From Dugong dugon (taxonomy: Eukaryota; Chordata; Mammalia; Sirenia; Dugongidae), in contig CM057473.1 of the NCBI GenBank assembly GCA_030035585.1, positions 9,164,501-9,228,500 of the forward strand: 64,000 nucleotides of DNA, given 5' to 3'. Positions 53,360 to 64,000 of the stretch are shown here, in pieces. Position 1 is the stretch's first letter; the number at the start of each line of letters is the position of its first letter. The position numbers were made by a program, and so were the translations under genes. The notes below the pieces were generated by a model, which was given only the letters and a program-made list of their open reading frames with translations, was not told where the DNA came from and did no database searches.

Positions 53360-56299
53360 ACCACAGTGCCTATTATTTCTATGCATCTTCAGATAATTAG
53401 CTAGTACATAGGCCATCCTCAATTTTAATTTTAAGCTAATTTTTAGTTACATAGGGATAAAATGAAAATATTTTCCCTGTAAAAAAAAAATAAACTCAGA
53501 CTAAATTGTTAGAGTAAATGAAAGTACACATCTATACTTTATTAATATTGAATTGATAATGATATGGATGTTGAATTGAACTGGTATTTATTGATTGAAT
53601 TGAATATTTATATTGAATTGAAAGTTTTACTAAAAGCTTAGCGTTCTCTTAACTTTCTTGCACGTATAACTTTTTTTTTTCCCTTTGGCTAAAACACTCA
53701 TTTAGTAACTACTGTGTCTTCTATTAAATAGTGGCTTATCAAATTATCAAGTAAGGAACATAACATAAAATATGGCATATAACCCTTATTTTACTTTGGT
53801 TTTAATTAAACTATGTAAATAAAATACCGAATGAAAGAGGCATTTTATATAGGGTAGTTAGTGTTATTGGAAGGGAAAGAAAATTATGCACGACCAGTTA
53901 TTCCATGCCTATTATTTTTCAAACATTTTCATACAAATGTATGTAAAATTTTAGCACTCTGATCTCTTTTTAAAATGGAGCTGTTTGGGGAGCAGGGAGG
54001 TTGAATAACTTGCCCCAGCAGCAACACTGCAGTTCTGTCTGGTTCCAGAGCCCATGCCCTTTCCAGAACACAATATTCACACCTGTGAGTGGAAGGAGAT
54101 TTCTGCTTCATTCATTCATCTCAGCCTATTTTCCACAAACAGCGTTTAAATGACAATGCCCATGAGTCTATACCGTTTATGAGTACATCTATGTGAGTTT
54201 TCTCGCTGGAAATCAGAGCAGAGCTGCAAATGATTTCATAAGACATAGCTCCAGAGTCTAAACCATATGGTAATAGTCTATCTTTGCACAAACAGATCAT
54301 GTCATCTGTATGCCACAGTAGCAGTACATGCATATTTACACTGTAGTTACTACAGCAAACGCCCTCGCTCTCCAACAAAGAAAACCACGACGGTACAGTT
54401 ATTCAGAAATAATGTGACATCTTTTACCTGCAATACAGAAAAGGTAGAATTGGAGAAGCGTTGATTCCTTGGGAATTTTAAACTGTGTCTCAAATACACA
54501 GTGCATTCATAATAATAAAAATGAGACCAATGTTTTTGTACAAATCAGTAAACACACTATGCTTCCTTAGCAATACCCTGTAATGTATATTTTCTTAAAT
54601 GCTCAGCCAAAGTTTCTCTATTGCTGCAGTAGCTAAATGTGTTTCTCTAGGAATCGCAAATGCTCCTACACTCTTTCACCATTTATAATTTACTGTGGCA
54701 TTCAAATTTAGAGTTGTTTGAATAAATAACTTCTAATGCCAGAAATATCTGTTAAAATTCTTTCAATCTTAGCTAAGAAGAGGAAAAACTGTTCTAAGAA
54801 AAAGTAATGGAAAGTTCCAATACCCATCGGTGTAGTTAGGCAAAGGAAGAAGGCTCCAGAAAGCCACAAAACGCTGAAGAATGATCACTTGGTAAATGGA
54901 GTTTAACTGAGCTCACCTGCAAAGGAGAAAGGCTGACTCATATCCAGCTGTGTGTGTGACGAACGCGGATTACGACGGAAGTGATTCGACCCACGATGTG
55001 AATTTTTTTTTTTTCTAAATAGTTGTTTAATGGCTGAGATGAGTACATGAGTCATGGATGTGGGAATAGATGATTTTACCCTACGAAGAAAAATATCAAC
55101 TCTCTTCTAAAATATTTTCATGACAGTATAAATATTATAGCTTCCAGTGAAATGTGATAGAATGAAGAATTTATCTGACAGCTATTTTATTAAAGACACC
55201 ACACATAAAACATTCATATCATTTATCTAAAAAGTATATTTTCCAAGGACATCAGGAGAGTGGTAATGGATTTGAGTGCATCTGAGAGTCTGTGGCCCAG
55301 GCTGGGTTTGTTCACAGGAGTGTTTACATGTTTGAATAATGATTTGGAGATAGATAACATTAGCACTGAAGAAAAGTGTTTTCGTTTTTTCTTTTTGCCT
55401 GTTTAATAGTAAATCATGCTTAATAATTTTTAAAGCTGGTATTACTAAAAATATCATAATAGCATGCATTTGATTAATATGCCATTCAACACTAAAATAA
55501 AAATAAATGTTTGCAAATAAAACATTCAACCAAAAAGAATCCTATGAGTTTTGTAGTATTTTCTCATGTGGGCCTATATGTTTATCCAAAGACCTCTTAG
55601 TTTATATGGTCAAAATATTTTGAACAGGGACTTGATGATTTCACTGTAAAAGGTTCCAAAATATATGGATTACATTTCCCAGTTCCATTACAGTCCCTCG
55701 GGATTTTAAATAATGCGATTTTTTTTTTTAATTAGACCCAAAACATGTGAAAAATAACTTGAGCAATTCAACAAACTCCAAATTCAGCAGGACTTGCCCC
55801 TCCCAAGTGTATAATTGACCTAAATCACAGGATTTCTGCACAAGTACATATTTTCTTTTAGTTACTGTGTTAAATACCATCTTTTGGGCATTTTCTTTTT
55901 TCCCATATTTTCTTTCACGTGATTGAATAGTGAGTTGAAATAAAGAAAGGCATTTCTAAAAGCACTTGAGAACTGGAGGACGCTGACTCCTAAAATTCAG
56001 TAGATTCAGCCAATTAGGTGTGTCTTTGTTTGCTTGTTTGTTTTTAATATCTGTTACAAGGAGGAATGGACTAGATCAGTACTATCACTTGTTTTTTCCT
56101 GCAATCTTTAATCTTAGATTTAGCCACATGAGCTGAATGTATTTTTATGAAGTACAATTACGTAGAATCTAAATTTTAATTCGTGCTGTTTGAAAATATG
56201 GTATTAGAAAACTTACTTTTATCGGATGTGCAAGAACTAATGAGAATTATAATCCTACTGACCATAGACTGTTTTCTGCAGTTCTGAACACAGTGATGC
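53360..56299. other. 2.9 kb without recognised gene or repeat
   Basis: AT-rich. TTGAATTGA-type words recur at 53546-53625 (TATTGAATTGATAA, TTGAATTGAAC, TTGAATTGAATATT, TTGAATTGAAAG) as a loose tandem patch. Frames at 54121-54464 and 55227-55529 have no recognised similarity. Confidence 0.45.
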
Positions 56300-56461
56300 C
56301 AAAAACCAAACCCGTTGCCAGTGAGTCGCTTCTGACTCATAACGACGCTACAAGACAGAGTAGAACTGCCCCATAGGATTTCCAAGGAGCGGTTGGTGGA
56401 TTTGAACTGCTGACCTTTTGGTTAGCAGCCAAGCTCTTAACCACTGTGCCACCAGGGCTCC
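56300..56461 (-). repeat. AfroSINE copy, near consensus
   Basis: 'AAAAACCAAACCCGTTGCCA', 'GTGAGTCGCTTCTGACTCAT', 'GGAGCGGTTGGTGGATTTGA', head 'CACTGTGCCACCAGGGCTCC'. Both ends are intact. Confidence 0.94.
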
Positions 56462-57431
56462 AAAAACAGTAATAAATCCTCCAAATTGCAAAAATTTTCC
56501 AGTCTTCTTTAATAACGTTAAAAGCAGCGCTATTTTTTCATAATTTTCAAGAAAATATGTTCATATACATACGTGTACATGTCAGCATGCCTCAGGAGTT
56601 ACATTGGGGTCTGTGAGAGCAGTCTTCCCTGGTTTCAATTTCATCAATTTCAAGTATATTTTGTTATAGAATGAAAAAAACACAATTTGGATCATTGATG
56701 GAGCTAAAACCTGAAAATGTCAAATTAAAATGAATCATCCAATTTATAGAAAGGTGGCTTGATTACAGAAAGTGGTACAACTTCTTTCCTACCAGATCCA
56801 AATTAAAGATAGAAAATGTTCAGTATTTTTGGAGCATTTATTATAAATTAATTAAAACATGCTAAGTAGGAAAGAATAATGCATAAATCCAAAGGATTTA
56901 AATAGTCACCGCTCTGAGACTAGCCATGAATTCTAAAGTTCAGAAGCACTAGTCCCAAAGGAAATTGTGGCAGAAGGAATGTAAATTGTCACTGTAATGA
57001 AATAAAATAGTTGCAATTGCAGATGGGCTATGAACTAATATTGACTCTTGCTCTAAAAGCTGTCAGAGCTTTGCTATGCCACATTCAAACAGCTGGGAAT
57101 GCTCTGTCAGGAAGCCATGGGGAGAAACACTTTCCTTGGGTTGAAATACAAAAGCTAGATATTTGTTAAGACCATACCAGCCATATGTTTGCTCCTGAGT
57201 CAGACAAAACTAAAGACAATTTTTTAGTACATTCCAAAAGGTCTCCTTCTTTCATTCATCAAACATCTATTAAGTACTTACAGAGCAACCCCCACTCTAG
57301 GTTCTTGCAGTGCGCAAGTTATCCACATATCCTGCTATTATAGAAATTACAATCTAGAAAGCACTCAGTTGGTAATTTACTGTTTCCTACAAGGATGAAG
57401 GAAACAAACAAACTTATTGGTCAGAGTATGC
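56462..57431. other. Non-coding DNA, no gene seen
   Basis: AT-rich. 'CATCTATTAAGTACTTACAG' near 57266 resembles an ancient-repeat core but is too short to call. Confidence 0.45.
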
Positions 57432-57570
57432 TTGCTATTGTTTTGTTAGGTTCCATCAAGTCGGTTCCGATCACAGGGACCCTGTGTACCAATGAATGGA
57501 GCATTGCCCGTCCTGCACCATCCTCACAATCACTGTTAGGTGTGAGCCCATTATTGCACTCAATGGGTAT
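57432..57570 (-). repeat. RTE-type LINE 3' end fragment
   Basis: 'CTATTGTTTTGTTAGGTTCC', 'ATCAAGTCGGTTCCGATCAC', 'CCGTCCTGCACCATCCTCAC', 'GTGAGCCCATTATTGCACTC' is the reversed last 130 bp of an RTE element. Confidence 0.8.
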
Positions 57571-58180
57571 GCTCACTCCCATAAAAACAGACCCAAACAG
57601 ATAAACAGGCTCAACACAATGGAAGTTTCTATCTCATTCATATTTCACTCTTGGGCTAGGCGTTCAGGTTGAGGGATTGGCTCCCATCCATTCTGCCATG
57701 TAGGTACCTAGGATACTTTCATCCTGTTGTTCCCCTAGTCTGTAGGACCTTTTTGTCATCAAAGTCCACCCAGCAGAGTAAGGGGACAGAGCATGAAGGA
57801 GGCACACTCATTTTTTTGAAAGCCTTAGCCCCAAAGTGACACGGTGACACATGTCACTTCTACTTGCACATCAATGGACTATGCCTACTGCACATAGTGA
57901 TAAAGGACATGGGTTGGGGAGTAGGCAGAAAATGTAACAAGTGGCTAGGCAGCTACTTTGCCGCTAAAACTTTACAGTTTGTATGAAGAGACTGGATGTC
58001 GGTGAACAACTAAATAAGAGCAAAACAGAATATACCATCTAAAAGCAAATGTATTACATCCAGACCATCCAGAACGTATCGTTTAAAAGCAAACTTATTA
58101 CATTCAGATGATGAAAAAAAAAAGTTAATTTAAAAGCTTAAAAATATATATTTGATATTAAAAAATATTGTTGACGTTTC
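57571..58180. other. Non-coding DNA, no gene seen
   Basis: Nothing recognised. Confidence 0.5.
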
Positions 58181-58360
58181 AGGGAATGCCAGGGAATACC
58201 AGCGAACACCCAGGGCTACTGCCAAAGCCAAGGCCCTGATCTGAGCATCTACCCTCAACAACTGTGAGAAAATAAATTTCTGCTCTTAACAGACACCCAT
58301 TTTGCCTTACTTTGTTATGGCGTTCCCTGGAGTTCCTTGGAGTCCTTGGCATTCCTTGGT
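58181..58360. repeat. Inverted pair of 10-bp repeat arrays around a MaLR end
   Basis: The left array at 58181-58210 is AGGGAATGCC, AGGGAATACC, AGCGAACACC. The right array at 58321-58360 is CGTTCCCTGG, AGTTCCTTGG, AGTCCTTGGC, ATTCCTTGGT, which is roughly its reverse complement. Between them, 58256-58322 is the 3' end of a MaLR LTR on the plus strand ('TGTGAGAAAATAAATTTCTG', 'CTTACTTTGTTATGGC'). The arrays could pair into an imperfect stem. Confidence 0.75.
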
Positions 58361-58369
58361 GTCCGTCTT

Positions 58370-58760
58370 CCCCAGTATATGTTACTGTGTCCATTCTGCT
58401 CTTTTTATAAGACACCACTCAGAAGTAATTAGGTTTAGGACCCACTCTACTCTGACATTAGTTCATTAACATAACAAAAGTAAACTCCTATGTCTAAACA
58501 CGGTCGGATTTACAGATACAAGGGTTAAGACTACCATATTTCCTTTAAAAACCCAAAAAAATCCATCCTGTTGAGTCAACTCCAACTCACAGCGACCTTA
58601 TAGGACAGAGTAGAACTGCCCCATAGGAGCTCCAAGGAGCAGCTGGTGGATTCGAACAGCTGGCCTTTTGGTTAAGCAGCCAAGCTCTTAACCACTGCAC
58701 CACCAGGGCTCATATTTCCTTTGTGGAAGAGGAGTGTAATTCAGTCCATTACAATTTACA
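58370..58760 (-). repeat. MaLR LTR fragment split by a SINE
   Basis: 'TTTATAAGACACCACTCAGA', 'TAGGTTTAGGACCCACTCTA' on the left and 'GTGTAATTCAGTCCATTACA' on the right are the reversed 5' half of the LTR seen at 20595-20991. The AfroSINE at 58547-58710 lies between. Confidence 0.75.
58547..58710 (-). repeat. AfroSINE copy with perfect 12-bp TSD
   Basis: catatttccttt at 58535-58546 and 58711-58722 fixes both ends. 'GAGTCAACTCCAACTCACAG', 'GGAGCAGCTGGTGGATTCGA', head 'CACTGCACCACCAGGGCT'. It is younger than the MaLR LTR it interrupts. Confidence 0.96.
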
Positions 58761-59733
58761 TCCATGGTTCTTGTTGGCTTATTTGTGAGGCTGTAAGAAT
58801 ATTAGTGTCTCTTATTACATGTTAACTCTAATAATCTAAATCTACTCGTCAGCAGTGTGAAGATCTGTTTTGATATTTTGTTGTTGTTACTGAAGACCGT
58901 GCTCTTCAGTTTCCTCGCAAATTTTAAGCTGCCTTTTGTGAAAGAACACTACATTGTTCTTTCCCTGTCATGCTTTTTTCCCCTCTGTGCCTTCACTTGG
59001 TTTTCCTCTGCTGCATTCACTATTCACGCCAACCATTTGTTAATCCTTTCAATTTGTTTCTCTGGATGATATTCATGGCTCTGTTATCTGAAAACGCAGC
59101 GTTTTAAATGTGAAGTATATTATCTCTAAAGTATGTCTGAATGTCATATGAGTCTAATAAATATGTATGAGAACATGATTATTAGGAGATGAAATACTGC
59201 TGCTGTGGAAGAAAATGTACATCCTTCCTGCTTTAATAGCTGTCATTTCAAGAATTATGTTTAAGGTCAAGGTTAAATCTGTTACTAATGTAAGAGCAGT
59301 GGTAAGGCAAGACAGTACTAATTTCCTGATATTCTGTCAGGATTCTATTAAATGGAGTTTCAAATGACCTCACTGTGTCAACAGCCTCCAGAAAATAAGC
59401 AGAAACTGTTCAATGCATTTAATATTTAACTTCCAACTATCCTTTTAACAAAACCATATCCTCCGTTCTATGTTTTCTGGCTCTCAATTAAGCAACAGAA
59501 ATAAAGTATTGTTGCCAAACTGAATTCTTCTAGAAATCCAGTTTGGGAACATGCTTTTTCTTTTAGGGAATCATGATCTGCAAGAATAAGCATTGCTCTA
59601 AGTCTTTACTCGTAGTCTTGTAATTATCGCCTGCGATGGAATTACACTTGTGACTAATTCATGAAGTTCTTCCTAATTCAACAGACGCCATTAGATAAAT
59701 ACCTTCAAATATATTGTGCACATTTACCAAGGC
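58761..59733. other. Non-coding DNA, no gene seen
   Basis: Nothing recognised. Confidence 0.5.
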
Positions 59734-59746
59734 TATAATTATTCTA

Positions 59747-59948
59747 AGGATCCCTGGTGGCAAAATGGTTAAGCACTTGGCTGCTAACTGAAAGTTCAGT
59801 GGTTTGAACCTACCAGCCTCTCCACTGGAGAAAGATGTGGCAGTCTGCTTCCAAAAAGATCACAGCCTTGGAAGCCCTATGGGGCAGCTCTGCTCTGTCC
59901 TACGGGGTCACTAGGAGTCGGAAATGACTCTATGGCAACGGGTTTTGG
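59747..59948 (+). repeat. AfroSINE copy, long type, 13-bp TSD
   Basis: tataattat(t/c)cta at 59734-59746 and 59949-59961. 'GGATCCCTGGTGGCAAAATG', 'GATGTGGCAGTCTGCTTCCA', 'CGGGGTCACTAGGAGTCGGA', ends 'GGCAACGGGTTTTGG'. Confidence 0.96.
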
Positions 59949-60548
59949 TATAATTATCCTAGCAGGCAGTGATATGCTGCCAATATGTTTCCCTTTGATA
60001 GGAAGCATTTGACAAATTCAGATAAGAAATGTCTTCTTATGATGATATTTGCTACATACAACCAGCCTTCAACATAAGGAAGAGATGAGATACATCAGAA
60101 GCTTGAACTGCAAGTTGTCTATACCTGCTGCTAGTAGCGGTAGCCCAGCTAAGTTTTCCTTTCTTCTCTCTTTACTTTAACTATTTCTAAAATAACTTTT
60201 CACTTATTTTATTCTTTGTTTTGTGTCATGGTTATAACTCATTCCTATTACACTCCTTGTTTATTTGAATTTTCAAAAGATTTAACTTTCAATAACTCAA
60301 GGTTACCCTGTACTTCCCCCACACCCTTATTTTACATACTGGTGTCCACCATATCCATACACTTTTATTCCTAGAATGTTTTATTCCTAGAAATCACTCC
60401 ATAATTTCATGTAACTTGGCTTAAGCAAATATTGCCGCAGTACTCTAAGGTGGATGTTATTACTACTAGAAAAGGAAAAAAAAAATGAGGCCTAAAAACA
60501 CTGCCAGAAACCACATAATAAAAAATTCGGTGATATATTTACACTCTT

Positions 60549-60580
60549 ACACACACAAACACACACACACACACACACAC
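60549..60580. repeat. (CA)n microsatellite
   Basis: About 16 CA units with one CAAACA interruption. Confidence 0.95.
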
Positions 60581-61744
60581 TGAGTTCTTTTTCTATTACT
60601 TTTCTACAAAGTGTAAGATGTACAGTCCCCCCCACCCCTGTGGATGGGATTATGTACATATGAAGTAACTTTCACCAATGGGTGAGTTTTCAAATTTGAA
60701 AAGGACAGCAATAGTGGAGAAATATTTTTTATTCATTCCTGGAGGACATTTCTTTCTGGTCTTCACAGGAGTGAAGATTTTGTAAGATGGAGCAATTATT
60801 ATCTAAATAGTCATAAAGAAATTCAACTTCAAATATAACACACTTGCACGGTGGTATCGATCTCAATATGGGAATCAACTTCTTAAAAATCCTATGTATA
60901 TTTTCCTCCAAATCACCATTTCACTCATCTTCCAGAACTGTGGTTGCGTATGTCCTTGATCTTTTCCCACAACGTCAATATAACTGTTCTTGGTCAAATT
61001 TTCTAATGTTATATATGAAAGATAAAGTCCTCTTTTTTGGTATTTTCTAATGAGCTGTTGCATTATTATGATGTTGCTGTGTTATAATCCAACACGTAAC
61101 AAAATATTTCTCAACTTTGCCCCATAAATCTGACGTTTGCCTTTCTACAACACTATTATTTTATAAATGCAGATGTGTAAAAAGAAAACATAAATAAACA
61201 GAAAACAGAAGTACTTATTGCTCCTGAAACCCAAATGACAAACTTTTGGGAAAACTGCAGCTTTGTCCTAGGAAAAGTCGGCCAGTTGCTTGAAAGAAAA
61301 TTATTGGCACCAGAGGATTTGACACCAGTTTTTAATGGTTTGTTGAATGAAGACAGCTTAGTAGCATGGAATGTTATCCTCTAATCTTTAATTATTTAAT
61401 TAAAGATGGATTTTCTAATTGAAAAGCCCTTTAGTTTAAGTTTTCCCTGAATTTCAATTTCTCTAAGAATTTTTAGAATGTGTTCTTTTTTGTACACTGT
61501 GCCTTGTCTTGTTCTAATATTTGGGTCATTGGGCATGCATTTTTTTTTTCCAGCTTCTGTATTAAATGAAGTTTCCAGCAGATACTGTAGTTAAAGTTTT
61601 GCCCATTTCAAATCAAGTACCAAGAAAGAAATAGAAAAGTACGCCCATGATTTATTTTTATTAACAGAATATCTTATCTTCAGAAAAAAGGACAATGCAA
61701 TTCTATTTAAAAATTGTGATATTTAATCAATATGCACTTACAAA

Positions 61745-61801
61745 TAGATGATAGACAGACAGATAGGCAGACAGGCAGGCAGGCAGACAGATAGATAGAT
61801 A
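61745..61801. repeat. (GACA/GGCA/GATA)n microsatellite
   Basis: Tetranucleotide units GATA, GACA, GATA, GGCA, GACA, GGCA (three), GACA, GATA (three) in a row. Confidence 0.92.
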
Positions 61802-62574
61802 TTATATACTATATTTATAAAATGTATGTGGAACTAATGTAATATTATCTATTTTTAATTTTAAGAAATTCTTGGGATACCAATTATAACTATATTGAAA
61901 GTAAATATCAAATTACAACTAGCCTGTTTTACAGAGATTGGACATTAGATGAATTGACCGAAAAGTAGGACCCATTTGAATTATTTAAAAAGAAAGTAAA
62001 TTTAAAAATTTTTTTCAAATAAAACCAGTAACTTGCAGATTATTGATTCAGAAGGTTCATAATAAACTAAAGTAAAATCCACTTTGATGTCCTTTAAAAT
62101 GTCATATTCTCTTATTCTTTCAATCTGGGGTATCATTCAAATATATATATTTTAATCATTATACCTTGATATTGAGGGGGATAATACAAAGCTTGGGTAA
62201 TAAGACAGAAACTGAGATAAAAGATTACCTGCTTACTGGAGAAATGCAATGGAGAAAATCCTGGGCATTAACTTTGTTCAATATAGTCATTCAAAAGAAA
62301 ATTTTAAAATGCACAGATATCTGAAAATGAGGCTGAACCATTGCTTCACAGGGAAGATGACTAAAATATTAATTTCCTCATGAGTGGTAACCTCCCAAGG
62401 GCACTGGACTTTATTTTACTTTCTTGGTATGTCCGAAATGCCTAGTCAGTGAGTGCCTATCTGCGAGCCAATACTCAGTCAACATTTGCTTGATTTAATT
62501 ATACTCTCTTCTCACTTATTGACCTGGTTAGGTTCCAAAGACCAGGTAATTATGCAAAAATCGACTTTATGCAA

Positions 62575-62713
62575 AAATGGAGGAAGACCACATCAGAGCA
62601 CAAAATGGAGAATGACTACATCATTCTATAACTGACAAATTACATCATTACATAATTGTCAAACCACTGAGAATCATGGCCCAGCCAACTGACACATAAC
62701 CTTAACCATCACA
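62575..62713 (-). repeat. ERVL-type LTR 5' fragment
   Basis: 'GACTACATCATTCTATAACT', 'AAACCACTGAGAATCATGGC', 'CCAGCCAACTGACACATAAC', 'CTTAACCATCACA' is the reversed first part of the LTR family at 26060-26600. Confidence 0.75.
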
Positions 62714-64000
62714 GCCAGGATTACTCTCATCTAGCACCTTGGCATTCGTTACTACCAGATGTATGTCGTTAACGTGCGAAATCTCAGATAACAAGATAGT
62801 CAATAAGCGAGGAGAGGGTATAATAGAAAGTGAAACTGTTGTGAGAAATCATGAAAGAAGTCTTTCTTTCCTTTGTATGAATCTTATTTCCACCAGAACC
62901 TCACAACTTTCCTTCCTCTTCTGAAAGACAATATCAGAATATTTTGTTTGTTTTAATTAGAAATACAGAAAAGAAAGATAGTCTCCAGCACTGTCTGACA
63001 CAACCTTGGGATATGATTTTCAAATGAACACAAGGATCCTGTTGCTAACAGAGAGCAGACTCTCCTCAAAGCAAAGTTAACTGGTGTTTGACTTGTTCAT
63101 TGAGGTTAGACTAATGGAGAAGATTTTAACAACACAAATATTTCAACACTGGCTTAATCTTGCTTTTGTTCCCTCTTTCTGGATTTGTGATTTTATAAAG
63201 TAAATTCATTTTCTACAATGAACATGTATTATGCTTATTTCAAAATGTTTTAAACTAGCTTAAAATATTTATTATATTTAAGGTTAAACATTACCAGGAG
63301 AGGTGGTAGTTGGAGTGGAAGGACAATTATTTCGGGTCCTCTGAGAAGTAATTAAGGGAAGATAAATAGATGGAATCTTGAACTTATAGCTAATTTTTCC
63401 AAATGTACTTCCATTAATTGAACATGTTTACATGATTAAACCTGGAAAACTACTATATGAAAATATCAGTTACTAACATTGAATACAAACTGATCCTATA
63501 TTTTTCCATTTTACTTTCTTAAATTTAGGATTTGCCAAAATTGTAGTTTTTGTCCTTAAGTTTGCTTCCTTGGTCAAACTTATTTTTTACTAACATTCCT
63601 TTAATCTAGCACTCAACCCACTGATCTCTATTATCCTCAAACAATCCTCGCATCCACCCACCTACCCATCCGTCCATTATTCATTCATTTTGTTGTTGAA
63701 GCAGCTAATATGTACTGAGTGCTTCAAATGTACAACACTGTATACTTTGGATGTTTGCTACTTGAGAAAAGAGTCTGTCCTAGTATCTCTTTCTAAACTC
63801 AGTTCTCTTTACTCTCTGGAATACTTGATTGACTACCATATTCACTATAACCTCCACAGCCCCACCATTAGACCACCATCTAACTCTCTGAATTGGGAAA
63901 AAGGAAAAAAAAGAAAAATCCACCCCTGCCTTAAGGCTTGTTCAGTATGCAGCCTAGTAGGTTTCTATTCTAGGTCCCTAGTCTATTCTACTGAGGCTTT
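62714..64000. other. Non-coding DNA, no gene seen
   Basis: AT-rich DNA. A CATC/CACC-rich patch is at 63650-63690 and a MIR-like core phrase near 63706-63740. No gene seen up to the window end. Confidence 0.45.

Larger units (their letters stand above)
59962..62574. other. 2.6 kb without recognised gene
   Basis: It contains a (CA)n tract (60549-60580), a GACA/GATA tract (61745-61801), and a possible very old MIR-like patch at 60420-60520. 'CCAGGTAATTATGCAAAAAT' at 62541-62560 looks like the edge of some transposon, but I cannot place it. Confidence 0.45.

Noticed and set aside
62521-62830. Possible pogo/Tigger-type termini around 62541 and 62780
   Set aside because: Words such as 'TTATGCAAAAATCGACTTTA' are suggestive, but I could not find paired inverted repeats or a TA duplication.

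Overview
This is mammalian nuclear DNA with no intact protein-coding gene that I can support. It is most likely from an afrotherian, probably an elephant or close relative. The evidence is the repeat content. About 36 copies of a tRNA-headed SINE whose head, body and tail match the AfroSINE family are spread over both strands. Several LINE fragments match the RTE clade as it occurs in elephant (RTE1_LA-type). An L1 3' UTR and ERVL-type LTRs also match forms I know from elephant-like genomes. Family names come from memory of consensus sequences, not from a search. The many short ORFs are chance frames or shadows of repeats, so the window reads as intergenic DNA or the inside of a large intron.

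Layout. 1-9.6 kb: AT-rich DNA with two MIR-like relics, an RTE 3' end, an old L1 piece, an ERVL-type LTR fragment, an L1 3' UTR and SINEs. 9.6-10.1 kb: a large GGAT/GGGT tetranucleotide array with runs of (GGGT)n. 13.8-14.55 kb: a processed pseudogene of PSME2 (proteasome activator PA28 beta) on the minus strand. 15.2-18.1 kb: three LTRs, two of them involved in nesting with SINEs. 19.6-21.4 kb: L1 3' UTR, MaLR LTR and SINEs. 22.4-25.5 kb: a long stretch with no repeat I recognise. 25.8-27.3 kb: an ERVL-type LTR split by a second LTR of the same family in the opposite orientation, followed by a MaLR-like LTR. 27.6-32.7 kb: an RTE fragment, a composite element with a tRNA-Gly-like head, SINEs and another MaLR-like LTR. 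35.4-41.1 kb: RTE fragments, an MLT1 LTR, a badly decayed hAT transposase reading frame (about 37.97-39.47 kb, minus strand) and an RTE nested inside a SINE. 43.9-44.3 kb: an RTE derivative in which 5' leader and 3' end are joined. 50.4-50.8 kb: a poly-A-tailed insertion with a 12-bp target-site duplication, built from almost five tandem copies of a 72-74 bp unit. 51.85-53.15 kb: an RTE copy covering the leader and endonuclease region, with frameshifts. 53.4-64 kb: mostly unrecognised AT-rich DNA with four SINE, RTE or MaLR islands.

The 'parts' here work together only as a retroposition system: RTE and L1 machinery would have mobilised the SINEs, the PSME2 copy and the tandem-repeat retroposon. 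The most unusual items are the tandem-repeat retroposon at 50.38-50.78 kb, the hAT transposase fossil, the shared deletion junction in two RTE derivatives, and a pair of inverted 10-bp repeat arrays near 58.2-58.4 kb.
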